NCBI GenBank assembly: GCA_051747385.1
Contig: JBNJGB010000025.1
Coordinates: 35,656-99,655 of the forward strand
Reading direction: 5' to 3'
Length of the DNA stretch: 64,000 nt
Origin: JBNJGB01 sp051747385
Lineage (GTDB): Bacteria > Myxococcota_A > UBA9042 > PHBI01 > JACKFB01
Positions within the stretch are counted from its first letter, which is position 1; the number at the start of each line of letters is the position of its first letter. The notes beneath the pieces are model-generated. The model worked only from the letters and a program-made list of their open reading frames with translations. It did not search any database and had not been told where the DNA came from. Below are positions 37,148 to 46,274 of the stretch, one piece after another. The translations under genes were made by a program, and so were the position numbers.

Positions 37148-37390
37148 ATGGAGAGGACGTACGAGGTGCAGGGGATGACCTGCGGAGGCTGCGTGAAGGC
37201 CGTCACCCACGCCGTCAGCGCCGCCCTCCCGCAGGCGAAGGTGGAGGTCTCCCTGGAGGACCACAGCGTCCGCGTCGAGGGCGAGCACGACGAGGCCGCG
37301 GTGAAGGAGGCCGTGGAGGACGCCGGGTTCGACTTCGCCGGGGCCCGCCAGCAGCGCTCGGGAAAATCAGGAAGCGCCCGGATTTCATAG
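37148..37390 (+). CDS. CopZ-like copper chaperone (HMA domain)
   Basis: An 80-residue single HMA domain with GMTCGGC (Cys12/15) and a beta-alpha-beta-beta-alpha pattern (YEVQGMTCGGCVKAVTHAV, VEVSLEDHSVRVEGE). A basic tail (RQQRSGKSG) follows. It would deliver Cu(I) to the adjacent CopA ATPase. ATG at 37148 after AGGAGTCG. The frame stops in the region where the 37.4-kb repeat begins, so its last few residues may be repeat-derived. Confidence 0.88.
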   Translation: MERTYEVQGMTCGGCVKAVTHAVSAALPQAKVEVSLEDHSVRVEGEHDEAAVKEAVEDAGFDFAGARQQRSGKSGSARIS

Positions 37391-37982
37391 AGTTACCGCC
37401 CGGACGCTGCTAGAGCGCCGAACGGGACCGCGGACCGCGGGTCTGCGAGCGATCTCCGAGTGGATCGGCCAGGCGCGGAGCGCCGATTCCGGGTCCCGAG
37501 CCATGCCATCAGGCATGGCGCAGCGGTCCCGGAAGGCCGAGGCGCCGGAGATCGCCGCTAGCCCAACGGGAGCGGTCCTGTTTGGTGCTCTAGGAGCCTG
37601 TAGGGTATTGCGGACCGAGCGAGCCCGAGGCGATTTCGTCCAGATCGGCGTTCGACGGTTCCGTTGGCAGCGCGAAGCGCTGCCGCGCTGGCCCGAAGGG
37701 CCAGGAGAGCCGGCGACCGCAGGGAGCCGGAGAACCAGTAGGTTCGGCGGAGGGTTCTCGAGCGTCGAGATGGGCGGAAGCGGCCGGGAATCGCGACGGG
37801 AGCATATGCGCTACGGGCTCCAAGGTGGGAAGATCGTGGGGCGCCGACGGCCCCGCCGGGCCTCCGGCGTAGGCAAGGGCAGGGGCAAAGGCAAGGGGGC
37901 TCCGCTTCGCTCCGCCCGGACGGAGCCAGTCGTTCACGACCACGTCCACGTCCACGTGGCGGGGCGGGATCGCCCATAGGGG
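37391..37982. repeat. repeat-filled gap with 229-bp inverted-repeat element
   Basis: No gene. At 37593-37821 lies an element bounded by GGAGCCTGTAGGGTATTGC and, inverted, GGAGCCCGTAGCGCATATGC. Its inner block (CGGACCGAGCGAGCCC, then CGATTTCGTCCAGATCGG) recurs at 63824-63863. A related block (GATCGGCCAGGCGCGGAGCG) is at about 37472-37496. A perfect 8-bp hairpin (GCCATGCC-atca-GGCATGGC) is at 37500-37519. At 37871-37899 and 37937-37958 are GGCAAG- and CACGTC-type hexamer runs. Confidence 0.65.
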
Positions 37983-39518
37983 CTATCGTGTCGGCTTGAT
38001 CTCCCCCGACTTCAGCCTGCCCACATAGGCGTCCAGGTCCCGCTTCACGCCGTTGGACAGCAGCAGGACGCCGGCGATGTTCGGCAGGGCCATGCCCAGG
38101 ATCATGAGGTCGCTGAACACGAGGATGTTCGAGGCCGTGATCTGGGAGCCCAGGAACACGAAGACGAGGAAGATGACACGGTAGACCATCGAGGAGCGGT
38201 CGCCGAACAGCCAGGCCCAGCAACGCTCGCCGTAGTAGGACCAGGTGAGCATGGTGGAGTAGGCGAACATCACCACGGCGAAGGACAGCAGGTAGGGGAA
38301 CCAGGAGATGACGCTCCCCATGGCCACGGACGTGAGGGCCGCGCCGTTGTCCTCCGCGATGAGGTCGGCGTTGGCCGGGTCGGAGTAGGCGCCGGTGATG
38401 ATGATGACCAGGGCCGTCATGGTGCAGACGACCACGGTGTCGATGAAGGGCTCGAGCAGGGCGACGATGCCCTCCTCCACCGGGTACTTCACCTTGGCCG
38501 CCGAGTGGGCGATGGCGGCCGAGCCGATGCCGGCCTCGTTCGAGAAGGCGGACCGCTTGAAGCCCATCACCATGACGCCCAGGAAGCCGCCGTACGCCGC
38601 GTCCGGGCGGAGCGCGCCGTCGATGATGGCGTGGAAGGCTGCCGGGATGGCCTCGGCGCGGACGAAGAGGATGTAGATGGCCGCGGCGACGTAGAGGACG
38701 CACATCACGGGGACGATCTTGTCGGCGACGGTGGCGATGCGCCGGATTCCGCCGATGATGACGATGCCCACCAGCACGACCATCATGAGGCCATACAGCC
38801 AGGAGTAGCCCTCGAAGAAGGGGATGACCTCCTCGATCTGCTCCAGGGACTGCTTCACCTGGAAGGTGTTGCCGCCGCCGAACGATCCGCCGATGCACAG
38901 GATGGCGAAGAGGATCGCCAGGCCCTTGCCGAGCCGGGGCAGCTTCAGCTCCGCCAACCCCTTGGAGAGGTAGAACATCGCGCCGCCCATCATGCGGCCG
39001 TCCGAGCGGACCTCGCGGTACTTCTGGCCGAGGGTGACCTCGGTGAACTTGGCGGACATGCCGATGACGCCGCCCAGCATCATCCAGAGCATGGCTCCCG
39101 GCCCGCCGGTCCCGATGGCGATGGCGACGCCGGCGATGTTGCCGAGCCCCACCGTGGCGGACAGGGCCGAGGCCAGGGCCTGGAAGTGCGTGACCTCCCC
39201 CTCGTAGCCCGGCTCGTCGTACCTGCCGGTCACCAGGCCCAGGGCGTGGCGGAACAGCCGGATGTTGGGGAACACCATGCGCAGGGTGAAGTACGTCGCC
39301 CCGAAGACGAGCCAGGCCACGACGAACGGCATGCGGATGCCGGGGATCTCCCAGAACAGCACGGCGGCGATGGGCTCGACGACCCAGGTCCCGAAGAACT
39401 CGTCGATCCGCTGCTCCATGTCCGTGTCCGCCGCCCCCTCCGCCGCGAGCGCGACCACCGGGAACAGGAGGGTGGCGAGGGAGATCGAGCCGGCCAGGAG
39501 CAGGCGAAGACGTCGCAT
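37983..39518 (-). CDS. alanine/glycine:cation symporter (AGCS family)
   Basis: A 511-residue AGCS (SLC-type) transporter that imports alanine or glycine with Na+ or H+. About 10-11 hydrophobic segments. The family signature is around ALSATVGLGNIAGVAIAIGT (119-138), with GGPGAMLWMMLGGVIGM and FKRSAFSNEAGIGSAAIAHS. An N-terminal signal-like segment precedes residues 28-40 (GAADTDMEQRID), longer than in many relatives. Promoter at 39561-39589. Divergent from the PAS kinase. Confidence 0.93.
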   Translation of the reverse strand: MRRLRLLLAGSISLATLLFPVVALAAEGAADTDMEQRIDEFFGTWVVEPIAAVLFWEIPGIRMPFVVAWLVFGATYFTLRMVFPNIRLFRHALGLVTGRYDEPGYEGEVTHFQALASALSATVGLGNIAGVAIAIGTGGPGAMLWMMLGGVIGMSAKFTEVTLGQKYREVRSDGRMMGGAMFYLSKGLAELKLPRLGKGLAILFAILCIGGSFGGGNTFQVKQSLEQIEEVIPFFEGYSWLYGLMMVVLVGIVIIGGIRRIATVADKIVPVMCVLYVAAAIYILFVRAEAIPAAFHAIIDGALRPDAAYGGFLGVMVMGFKRSAFSNEAGIGSAAIAHSAAKVKYPVEEGIVALLEPFIDTVVVCTMTALVIIITGAYSDPANADLIAEDNGAALTSVAMGSVISWFPYLLSFAVVMFAYSTMLTWSYYGERCWAWLFGDRSSMVYRVIFLVFVFLGSQITASNILVFSDLMILGMALPNIAGVLLLSNGVKRDLDAYVGRLKSGEIKPTR

Positions 39519-39560
39519 GGGCTCTCCGAGGCGTGATTCCGGGCGTTCGGTCGGCGCGGG

Positions 39561-39589
39561 AGTATAGGGGAGGTCGGATGGTCCGTCAG
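39561..39589 (-). promoter_or_regulatory. promoter of the AGCS symporter
   Basis: On the minus strand CTGACG (39584-39589) and TATACT (39561-39566, five of six) lie 17 bp apart, giving a leader of about 36 nt. Confidence 0.55.
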
Positions 39590-39727
39590 GTGGTCACTGC
39601 AACTCGGCTCCCCGGAGGGCGCCGTGAGCGACCGTCTGCCTCGGTCCGCCTTCTGGCTCGCCCCTTGCAGCGTGTTCGGCCCAGTGCGACCGCCGCGGCA
39701 CGCGGACGTCGCCAGGAGGCGAAAGCG

Positions 39728-41500
39728 GTGTCCGCCCCATCCACAGGCGAAGTCGCACAGGGCGTGCTGGCCCAGGATTGCCAGTGGCGGATCACCCACG
39801 TCAGCACGGCGGCGGCCGAGATGCTGGGATTCGCCGGCGAGGACCTGATCGGCATGCACCTGCTCACCGTCCTGGACTCGCCGGCCCGGGAGGATCTGGA
39901 GGCGGCCTGCCGCCGCGCTTCGCAGGAGGAGCAGGCCGTCGAGGTGCGCACCCTCGTGCGGGGGCGGTCGGTGCGGGCCCGTGTCGAGGGCGGATACGGC
40001 GGCACCTGGATCCAGCTCGCTCGGGTCCACGAGTCCGACGACCTGCTCCGAATGGCCCCGCTGGACCGCCAGCTCGCGCAGATCTGGGAGCACACGCCCG
40101 TCCAGTTCGCGTACCTGGACCGCTCCCTGCGATTCCGGCGGGTGAACCGCGCCTACGCGGAGGGCGCGGGGCTCGGCTTGGCGCCCGACGACTTCGTCGG
40201 ACGGCGCCACTTCGACCTCTTCCCCCACGTCGGGAACGAGGACATCTTTCGCCACGTGGCGCAGACCGGAGAGCCCTACACGGTGTGCGCCAAGCCCTTC
40301 GAGCACCCCCGGAGAGACGACGGCGAGGTCACGTACTGGGACTGGAGCCTGGTCCCGATCCTGGACGCCGACGGTGCGGTGGAGGGCCTCCTGCTGAGCC
40401 TCGTGGAGGTGACCGACCGCCTCAGGAGCATCGAGGAGCTGTGGCGGAGCCAGGCCCAGCTCGCCGCGAGCGACGCCCGCTTCCGGACCATGTACCAGGC
40501 GGCCCCCATCGGCATCGAGCTCTACGACGCCAGGGGCCGGCTCATGGACGCCAACGAGGCGATCCTCCGGATGTTCGGTGTCGACGACATGGAGACCATC
40601 CGGGGCTTCGAGCTCCTCCGGCACCCCAGCATCCCCGAGGAGATGCGCGAGCGGGTCCGGCGAGGGCACAAGGCCCACGGAGTGGTCACGCTGGACTTCG
40701 ACGAACTGACGCAGCGTGGCCTCTATCCCTCCTCCCGGACGGGCGTCGCCTGGCTGGACGTCCACATCATCCCCGCGAAGCTCGGGCTCGGCCCCGAAGA
40801 GGGCGGCTTCTTCGTGCTCGTCCTCGACGTCACGGCCCAGAAGCAGGCGGAGCGGCGGCTCCGGGAGTCCCTCCGGGAGAAGGAGAGCCTGGTCAGGGAG
40901 ATCCACCACCGGGTGAAGAACAACCTCCAGGTGGTCTCCAGCCTGCTCCAGCTCCAGGCCCGGCACGTCGAGCTGCCGTCGGACCGGGAGATGCTGCAGG
41001 CCAGTCGGGATCGGATCCACGCCATGGCGGCCATCCACGAGGAGCTGTACGCGGACCGGGACCTCTCCTGCATCGACCTCCAGCGCTATGTGGGGCGCGT
41101 CGTGCGGGGCCTCGTGGGCTCCTACCCGGTGGAGGGCGTCCGGACGTCCGTGGACATGGGCGGCTTCTGCCTCGGCATCGACGCCGCCATTCCCCTCGGG
41201 CTCATCGTCAACGAGCTCGTGACCAACGCGCTCCAGCACGGCTATCCCGACGGATGCCCGGGCGTCGTTCGGGTGACCCTGCGCGAGGAGGACGGCGGGC
41301 TGCTCCTCGTCGTTCGCGACGACGGCGTGGGCCTGCCCGAGGACTTCGATCCCGAGGCGGAGGGGTCGCTGGGGCTCTTCCTGGCCCGCTCCCTGTGCCG
41401 ACAGATCGGGGGGCGGATGGAGATCCGCCGCAACGGCGGCGCCGAGTTCCGGGCCCGTATTCCCAGACAGCACATCGCCCGCGAGGAGAGAGGCCCATGA
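39728..41500 (+). CDS. PAS-domain histidine kinase (HisKA_2 type)
   Basis: A 590-residue cytoplasmic kinase. Three PAS-like modules: about 10-100 (MLGFAGEDLIGMHLL), 115-240 (FAYLDRSLRFRRVNRAYAEG) and 255-375 (IGIELYDARGRLMDANEAIL). The HisKA_2 phosphoacceptor is at His393/His394 (EIHHRVKNNLQVVSSLLQLQ), and the ATPase has NALQHG (N box), DDGVGLPE and GLFLARSLC. No membrane segments. GTG 39728 follows AGGAGG. Its stop overlaps the response regulator's ATG, so the pair is co-translated. Confidence 0.9.
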   Translation: MSAPSTGEVAQGVLAQDCQWRITHVSTAAAEMLGFAGEDLIGMHLLTVLDSPAREDLEAACRRASQEEQAVEVRTLVRGRSVRARVEGGYGGTWIQLARVHESDDLLRMAPLDRQLAQIWEHTPVQFAYLDRSLRFRRVNRAYAEGAGLGLAPDDFVGRRHFDLFPHVGNEDIFRHVAQTGEPYTVCAKPFEHPRRDDGEVTYWDWSLVPILDADGAVEGLLLSLVEVTDRLRSIEELWRSQAQLAASDARFRTMYQAAPIGIELYDARGRLMDANEAILRMFGVDDMETIRGFELLRHPSIPEEMRERVRRGHKAHGVVTLDFDELTQRGLYPSSRTGVAWLDVHIIPAKLGLGPEEGGFFVLVLDVTAQKQAERRLRESLREKESLVREIHHRVKNNLQVVSSLLQLQARHVELPSDREMLQASRDRIHAMAAIHEELYADRDLSCIDLQRYVGRVVRGLVGSYPVEGVRTSVDMGGFCLGIDAAIPLGLIVNELVTNALQHGYPDGCPGVVRVTLREEDGGLLLVVRDDGVGLPEDFDPEAEGSLGLFLARSLCRQIGGRMEIRRNGGAEFRARIPRQHIAREERGP

Positions 41501-42102
41501 CCCACGTCCGTGTGATGATCGTGGAGGACGAGCAGATCGTGGCGGCTGCCCTGGAGATGGCCCTGCGACAGGTCGGTTACGACGTGGTGACCAGCGTGCC
41601 GACGGGAGAGGAGGCGGTGTCGGAGGCGGCGGAGCGGAAGCCGGACGTCATCCTCATGGACATCTCTCTCGCGGGCGAGATGGACGGCGTGGAGGCGGCG
41701 CGCTCCATCCACGACTGCTGCGGGGTCCCGGTGATCTACCTGACCGCGTACTCGGATCCGACGACCCTCCGACGGGCCGGGGAGACCGAGCCGTACGGCT
41801 ACCTGCTGAAGCCGCTGGACGAGCGTGCCCTGCGGCCCACCATCGAGATGGCGCTCACGAAGCATCGCCTGGAGCGGGAGCGGGAGGAGCTGATCCGGCG
41901 GCTCCAGGCGGCCATGAAGGAGATCGAGCACCTCCGGGGGATCCTGCCCATCTGCGGCTGGTGCCGGAAGATCCGCGACGACGACGGCTACTGGAAGCAG
42001 CTCGAGGAGTACCTCGGCCGGCACCTGGACACGCGCGTGTCCCACGGGCTGTGCCCGGAGTGCGAGAGGAGGCTCCGCGAGGAGGAGCACCTCGACGGGT
42101 GA
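41497..42102 (+). CDS. response regulator with C-terminal zinc-ribbon-like motif
   Basis: A 201-residue protein. Residues 1-120 are a receiver domain: acidic pocket Glu10/Asp11, phosphorylatable Asp55 (DVILMDISLAG), Thr in YLTAYSD and Lys in YLLKPLDE. A coiled coil (130-146) leads to a C-terminal motif with Cys-x2-Cys pairs: ICGWCRKIRDDDGYWKQLEE and HGLCPEC. This tail is common in orphan and hybrid regulators but has no assigned function. ATG overlaps the kinase stop (ATGA). Confidence 0.9.
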   Translation: MTHVRVMIVEDEQIVAAALEMALRQVGYDVVTSVPTGEEAVSEAAERKPDVILMDISLAGEMDGVEAARSIHDCCGVPVIYLTAYSDPTTLRRAGETEPYGYLLKPLDERALRPTIEMALTKHRLEREREELIRRLQAAMKEIEHLRGILPICGWCRKIRDDDGYWKQLEEYLGRHLDTRVSHGLCPECERRLREEEHLDG

Positions 42103-42105
42103 ACA

Positions 42106-43674
42106 CTACTTCATCCCCGCCGGCTGCCAGAGCGCGTGCCGCGTCGCCGCCTCGAGGGCCGGCCGCTCCTCGGCGTCGCGGAGGGCGTCGCGCCAGGCCC
42201 CGAACCCGCCTCCCCGCCGCCAGGCTTCGAGGGCCGCGAGCCCCGCGTCCTGGCCGCCCTGGCTCATCCGATACTCGATCCACGCCCAGCGCGCCGACGT
42301 GGCGCGCATCTCCGCGACACCGCCCAGGTCACTCCGGAGGCGCTTCAGGGTGCGATCCACCGGCTTGATGCCGGCGAACGGGGCGTCGCCCAGCGGCGTG
42401 TGGAGCTTGGGGACCAGGGGGGAGATGCCCAGCGCCAGGGGCAGCTCGGACGACAGCTCGCGGCACAGCTCCACGAGCTCGTCGAGGTCCTCGTCCCGCT
42501 CGTCCGGGAGGCCGACGATGACGTAGAGCTTCAGCTTCTTCATGCCGGCGCCCTTCGCCAGGCGGGCGGCGGCGCGGAGGTGCCGGGTGCGGATGCCCTT
42601 GGCGAGCTTCCCGCGGAGGCGCTGGCTCGCGGCGTCCGAAGCGACGGTCATGGTGCGATAGCCGCCCCGGGCCAGGAGGTCCACGAAGTCCTCGTCCAGG
42701 CGATCGGCACGGAGGCTGGACACACCCACACCGCGGCCCGACTCCACGACCCGCCGGAGGGCCTCGCGGATGCCGCTCCACTCGCTGACCGCCGCCCCGA
42801 CGAAGCCGACGCGGGGCGCGTCCTCGGGGACGTGGGCCAGGACCTCGTCGAGGCCCGGCTCGCGCATGGGGCTCTCGGGGCTCCGCACGAGGCAGAACTT
42901 GCAGTAGCGCGGGCAGCCTCGGCTCGCCTCCACCAGGAACATGTTGGACAGCTCGGTGTGGGGCGTGACCACCTGTCCGACGGCCGGGAGCGCGCCCGTG
43001 GAGACCTTCTGGGTCGGGGGGATGCGGTCTCCGTGGAGCTCCGGGACCCACACGCCGGGGATGTCCGCCGCGCGCTGCTTCAGGTCGTCCCGGTCGCGCA
43101 CGTCCTCCAGCAGGTCCATGAGCGCCGACGCCGCCCGCTCGCCGTCCCCGATGACCGCGAGGTCCACGAACGGCCCGAAGGGCAGCGGGTTCGAGGCGGT
43201 GAGGGGGCCACCCATGAGGACGGGGGGATCGTGCTCCGTCCGGTCCTCGCGGCGGATGGGCACGCCGCCCAGGTCCAGGAGGTCGAAGAAGCCCAGGATG
43301 TCCAGGTCCCAGGTGACGGAGAACGCCAGGAGGTCGAACTCGGACGGAGGCCGGCCGGTCTCCAGGGATCCGGGAGTCCATCCGCGCCTGCGGTACTCCG
43401 CCGGATCGTCGGGAAGGATGAGCCGCTCCGCCGCCGCGTACGGCCGGCTGTTCATCAGCCGGTAGATCACCTGGTAGCCCAGGCTGCTCATCGCCGTCCG
43501 ATAGGGGTTCGGATAGGACAGGCCGATGCGCAGCGGCGCCTCGCGGACGATGGTCCCGGTCTCGGAGGCGAGCATCTCGCGCCGCCAGGACGCGGGGTCG
43601 AGGCGGGAGAGATCATCCTGCCGCCGACGCTGCTCGGCGCGGCTCAGGCGTGTGGTGCGGTTCCGCTTGCTCAC
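42106..43674 (-). CDS. B12-binding radical SAM protein
   Basis: A 522-residue protein resembling the TIGR03960-like group. Residues 1-190 form a cobalamin-binding-like domain (DLLAFSVTWDLDILGFFDLL, PPVLMGGPLT). From about 245 comes the radical-SAM barrel with SRGCPRYCKFC (C-x3-C-x2-C), then a C-terminal domain (GISPLVPKLHTPLGDAPFAG). Members methylate or modify unknown substrates; some act near ribosome or DUF2344 genes. GTG 43674 follows a GGAG. It is convergent with the kinase/regulator pair: stops lie 4 bp apart. Confidence 0.88.
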   Translation of the reverse strand: MSKRNRTTRLSRAEQRRRQDDLSRLDPASWRREMLASETGTIVREAPLRIGLSYPNPYRTAMSSLGYQVIYRLMNSRPYAAAERLILPDDPAEYRRRGWTPGSLETGRPPSEFDLLAFSVTWDLDILGFFDLLDLGGVPIRREDRTEHDPPVLMGGPLTASNPLPFGPFVDLAVIGDGERAASALMDLLEDVRDRDDLKQRAADIPGVWVPELHGDRIPPTQKVSTGALPAVGQVVTPHTELSNMFLVEASRGCPRYCKFCLVRSPESPMREPGLDEVLAHVPEDAPRVGFVGAAVSEWSGIREALRRVVESGRGVGVSSLRADRLDEDFVDLLARGGYRTMTVASDAASQRLRGKLAKGIRTRHLRAAARLAKGAGMKKLKLYVIVGLPDERDEDLDELVELCRELSSELPLALGISPLVPKLHTPLGDAPFAGIKPVDRTLKRLRSDLGGVAEMRATSARWAWIEYRMSQGGQDAGLAALEAWRRGGGFGAWRDALRDAEERPALEAATRHALWQPAGMK

Positions 43675-44035
43675 GACGCTCCGTACAAATCGGACCGGCG
43701 CGGTTCTACTTCCCGACAACCGCCGATGCAACGGGCAGGTCGGCGCGGCGCACGGTGTCCCCGCCGAAAAAGTGCGCAACGATTCGCCCCAATCGCGTCA
43801 CGGAGGGTGGGTGGGGGTGGGCCACCCGCGCTGGCACACGGTGCCGCAGCTCGCGGGGGCGGCGACCCGCCGAAGAAGTGCGCAACGATTCGCCCCAAAT
43901 GCGTCACGGAGGGGGGGTGGGGGTGGGCCATCCCGCGCTCGCGGGCACGCACGGCGCTCGCGGGCGCGACGGCGACGTGAGCCCGGACGGCACGAACCTG
44001 GAGGCGACCCTCCCGCGCTCGCGGAGGGCGACGGT
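43675..44035. repeat. gap with duplicated G-quadruplex-bearing unit
   Basis: No gene. A 70-bp unit occurs at 43764-43833 and 43870-43940 (period about 106 bp, a few mismatches). It contains GTGCGCAACGATTCGCCCC and then a G-rich run: GGGTGGGTGGGGGTGGG at 43806-43822 and a longer G-run form at 43912-43928, both fitting a strong G-quadruplex on the + strand. Confidence 0.6.
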
Positions 44036-44611
44036 CTACCGATCCAGGGACACCAGCTCGTCCGGATCGTTGACGTTCACCCAGCAGCGCGCCAGATGCT
44101 CGGGGGTGGTGGGGCTCAGGACCCGGGGGTCTTCGGCGAGGCGGCTCGGCGCGCGCCGGCCGCTGCGGGCGAGGGCCTCGAGGCGCGGGCCGGCGGTGCG
44201 CTCGTAGACCGCCAGGAGCGGGTGCACGCGCCCGTCCGGCGTGCGGGGCAGGACGGCGGCCGCACCCGGCGATCGCCGGGCCAGCAGCCACGAGACGGCC
44301 TCGCCGGAGACGAGCGGCATGTCGCAGGCCGCCACGACCCACGCGGCGTCGGGATCCTCGCGGTAGGCGGCCAGGAGCCCCGCCAGGGGGCCGCGGAGGC
44401 CCTCCGGGTCCGCGAGGCGCCGGAGGCCCCGGAGCCGTTCGGGCACCTCTCCCTCGCCGAGCAGCACGACGTCGCGGACGTGGGGCGCGAGGGCGTCCAC
44501 GACCCGCTCCACGAACGTCCGGCCGCGCCAGGTCAGCAGGTGCTTGGGGTGCCCCATACGGCGGCTCTCCCCGCCGATGAGCACTGCGCCGCGCGGCTTC
44601 TCCGGCTTCAC
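44036..44611 (-). CDS. mobA: molybdenum cofactor guanylyltransferase (MobA-like)
   Basis: A 191-residue nucleotidyltransferase. The GTP-binding loop is LIGGESRRMGHPKHLL (usually LAGG-x-SRRMG-x-DK), with VVAACDMPLVSGE as the metal site and WVNVNDPDEL near the end. It links GMP to molybdopterin. GTG 44611 sits next to the stop of the deacetylase gene. It is the last gene of the GT2-deacetylase-mobA unit. Confidence 0.9.
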   Translation of the reverse strand: MKPEKPRGAVLIGGESRRMGHPKHLLTWRGRTFVERVVDALAPHVRDVVLLGEGEVPERLRGLRRLADPEGLRGPLAGLLAAYREDPDAAWVVAACDMPLVSGEAVSWLLARRSPGAAAVLPRTPDGRVHPLLAVYERTAGPRLEALARSGRRAPSRLAEDPRVLSPTTPEHLARCWVNVNDPDELVSLDR

Positions 44612-44612
44612 C

Positions 44613-45512
44613 TCACGACTCCGCGAAGCTCGGGGCGAGGTTCTCCAGCGTGTTCACGTGGAACGCGTCCCGCAGGTCCGTGAGGACCCGCCGGAACAGG
44701 TCGCGCTTGCGCTCCAGGGGCACGCGGAGGTCCGGCTGCTTCAAGAGCGTCGGGTCGATGCCGTCCAGCGTGAGGTCGCAGAGGTCGATCCCGTGGAACT
44801 CCAGGTTCACGTAGGACATGCGCCGGACCAGCGGCCGGGCGACGCGATAGCCCGCCTGCCCCATCATGAGCAGGCTGGTGCCGATGAAGGGGAACCGCAC
44901 GCCCGGGAGGACCGAGATGGGCAGCTCCAGCACGCCCTTCCGACGGTGTGGGAGACGCGGCGCCCACATGACCGACGGGTGGTCCAGGATGGAGGCGCTC
45001 GTGCGGCCCCGGAGCCGCATCAGGCCCATCACCGCGGCCTTGGCCAGGTAGTAGGGCGGACACGGGAACAGGGAGCTGTCGTAGGCGTAGCCCTCCTCGG
45101 CGAGGAGCTCCCAGAGCACGTCCGTCATCGTGTAGCCCGGCGCCCGGAAGCCCACGACCGGTCGGCCGCTGGCGTCCGAGAGCTGCTTCTGCGCCTGCTG
45201 CAGCTCCCGCTGGATGAGGCTCCGCGGGCGCCGCGTGAGGTCGTAGGGGTGAGACCAGGTGTGGCTGGCGATCTCGTGGCCGGCCTCGGCGAGCCGCCGC
45301 ACCATCCGGCCGGCCTCGGGCCACCGCACCAGGTCGGAGGCCACCACGAAGAAGGTGGCGCGGATGCCCACCTCGTCGAACAGCTCGGCGAAGCGGGCGA
45401 CGCCCCGCTCCCACACCACGTTGGTCGCGGCCTCCTCGTCCAGACCGTGGATCCGGTAGTAGAGGTGGAGGCTGTCGACGTCGACGTTGACCGCGGCGAG
45501 GGACTCGGTCAT
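44613..45512 (-). CDS. polysaccharide deacetylase
   Basis: A 299-residue NodB-type deacetylase. NVDVDSLH begins the metal site, followed by ATFFVVASDL, GHEIASHTWSHP (His pair) and RAPGYTMTD. A long C-terminal part (200-299) is without recognised domain. No signal peptide, so it acts in the cytoplasm or is anchored otherwise. It lies 10 bp after the GT2 gene, so it probably deacetylates a glycan made by that enzyme. Confidence 0.9.
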   Translation of the reverse strand: MTESLAAVNVDVDSLHLYYRIHGLDEEAATNVVWERGVARFAELFDEVGIRATFFVVASDLVRWPEAGRMVRRLAEAGHEIASHTWSHPYDLTRRPRSLIQRELQQAQKQLSDASGRPVVGFRAPGYTMTDVLWELLAEEGYAYDSSLFPCPPYYLAKAAVMGLMRLRGRTSASILDHPSVMWAPRLPHRRKGVLELPISVLPGVRFPFIGTSLLMMGQAGYRVARPLVRRMSYVNLEFHGIDLCDLTLDGIDPTLLKQPDLRVPLERKRDLFRRVLTDLRDAFHVNTLENLAPSFAES

Positions 45513-45522
45513 GGGAGGCGAC

Positions 45523-46245
45523 TCAGTGCCTGGCCTGGACCCGGATCGCCCAGGTCAGGCGGGCGATGCTGCGCAGGACGTGGGGGACGCGCTTGAACAG
45601 GTTCACCGACGGCGGCCGCTTCTCGTGGATGGTCACCGGGATCTCCAGGATGCGGTAGCGCTGGCGCTCCGCCCGGATGACGAACTCGCTGGCGAAGATG
45701 TCCTTGTCCACGATGCACTGGCTCACCACGGACAGGAGGCGCTCCCGGTGGAAGGCCTTCAGGCCGTGGGTGTCCGTGCCGTGGAAGTCCAGCAGGACGC
45801 GCAGCATGCCGTTGAGCACCGACGTGGCCGCCCGGCGGAACAGCGGGCGCGCGTCCACGGCGTCCGCGTGGGCCTTGGAGCCGATGACCATGTCGGCCTG
45901 GTCGGCCTCGAGGATCGCCAGGGCGCGCTTGTGGAAGCCCACGTCGCAGATGTCGATCTCGTCGCACAGCACGTAGGTGCCCCGCGCCTCGAAGATGCCC
46001 CGCCGGAGGGCCTTGCCGTAGTTCGGCTCCGGGCTGTGCAGCGCGCGCACCTGCTCGTGGTGCCGCTCCAGCTCGTAGGCCAGCTCGAGGGTGTCGTCGC
46101 TCGAACCGTTCTCCGTGAGGACGATCTCGTAGGAGAGGTCGGGCATCTGCTCCTGCAGGTCCACGATGAGGGCGTGGACGGCGCTGGTGAGCAGCCCCTC
46201 CTCGTTGTAGACGGGGATGACGAACGACGCTGTGAGGTCGGCCAA
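45523..46245 (-). CDS. GT2-family glycosyltransferase
   Basis: A 240-residue GT-A-fold transferase. The nucleotide-sugar part is SFVIPVYNEEGLLTSAV, then ENGSSDDT and the DxD-like CDEIDICD. It also has GSKAHADAVDARP and GTDTHGLKAFHRE, similar to dolichol-phosphate-mannose-synthase-like members. No membrane segments, unlike DPM synthases that carry two. TTG start after GGAG. First gene of a unit with a deacetylase and mobA. Confidence 0.88.
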   Translation of the reverse strand: MADLTASFVIPVYNEEGLLTSAVHALIVDLQEQMPDLSYEIVLTENGSSDDTLELAYELERHHEQVRALHSPEPNYGKALRRGIFEARGTYVLCDEIDICDVGFHKRALAILEADQADMVIGSKAHADAVDARPLFRRAATSVLNGMLRVLLDFHGTDTHGLKAFHRERLLSVVSQCIVDKDIFASEFVIRAERQRYRILEIPVTIHEKRPPSVNLFKRVPHVLRSIARLTWAIRVQARH

Positions 46246-46274
46246 GGCGTGACTCCGGGATCGTGTCGGCCCCG

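Noticed and set aside
37871..37958. Hexamer arrays considered as a CRISPR array
   Set aside because: Units are 6 bp without spacers, and no cas gene is present; not a CRISPR.
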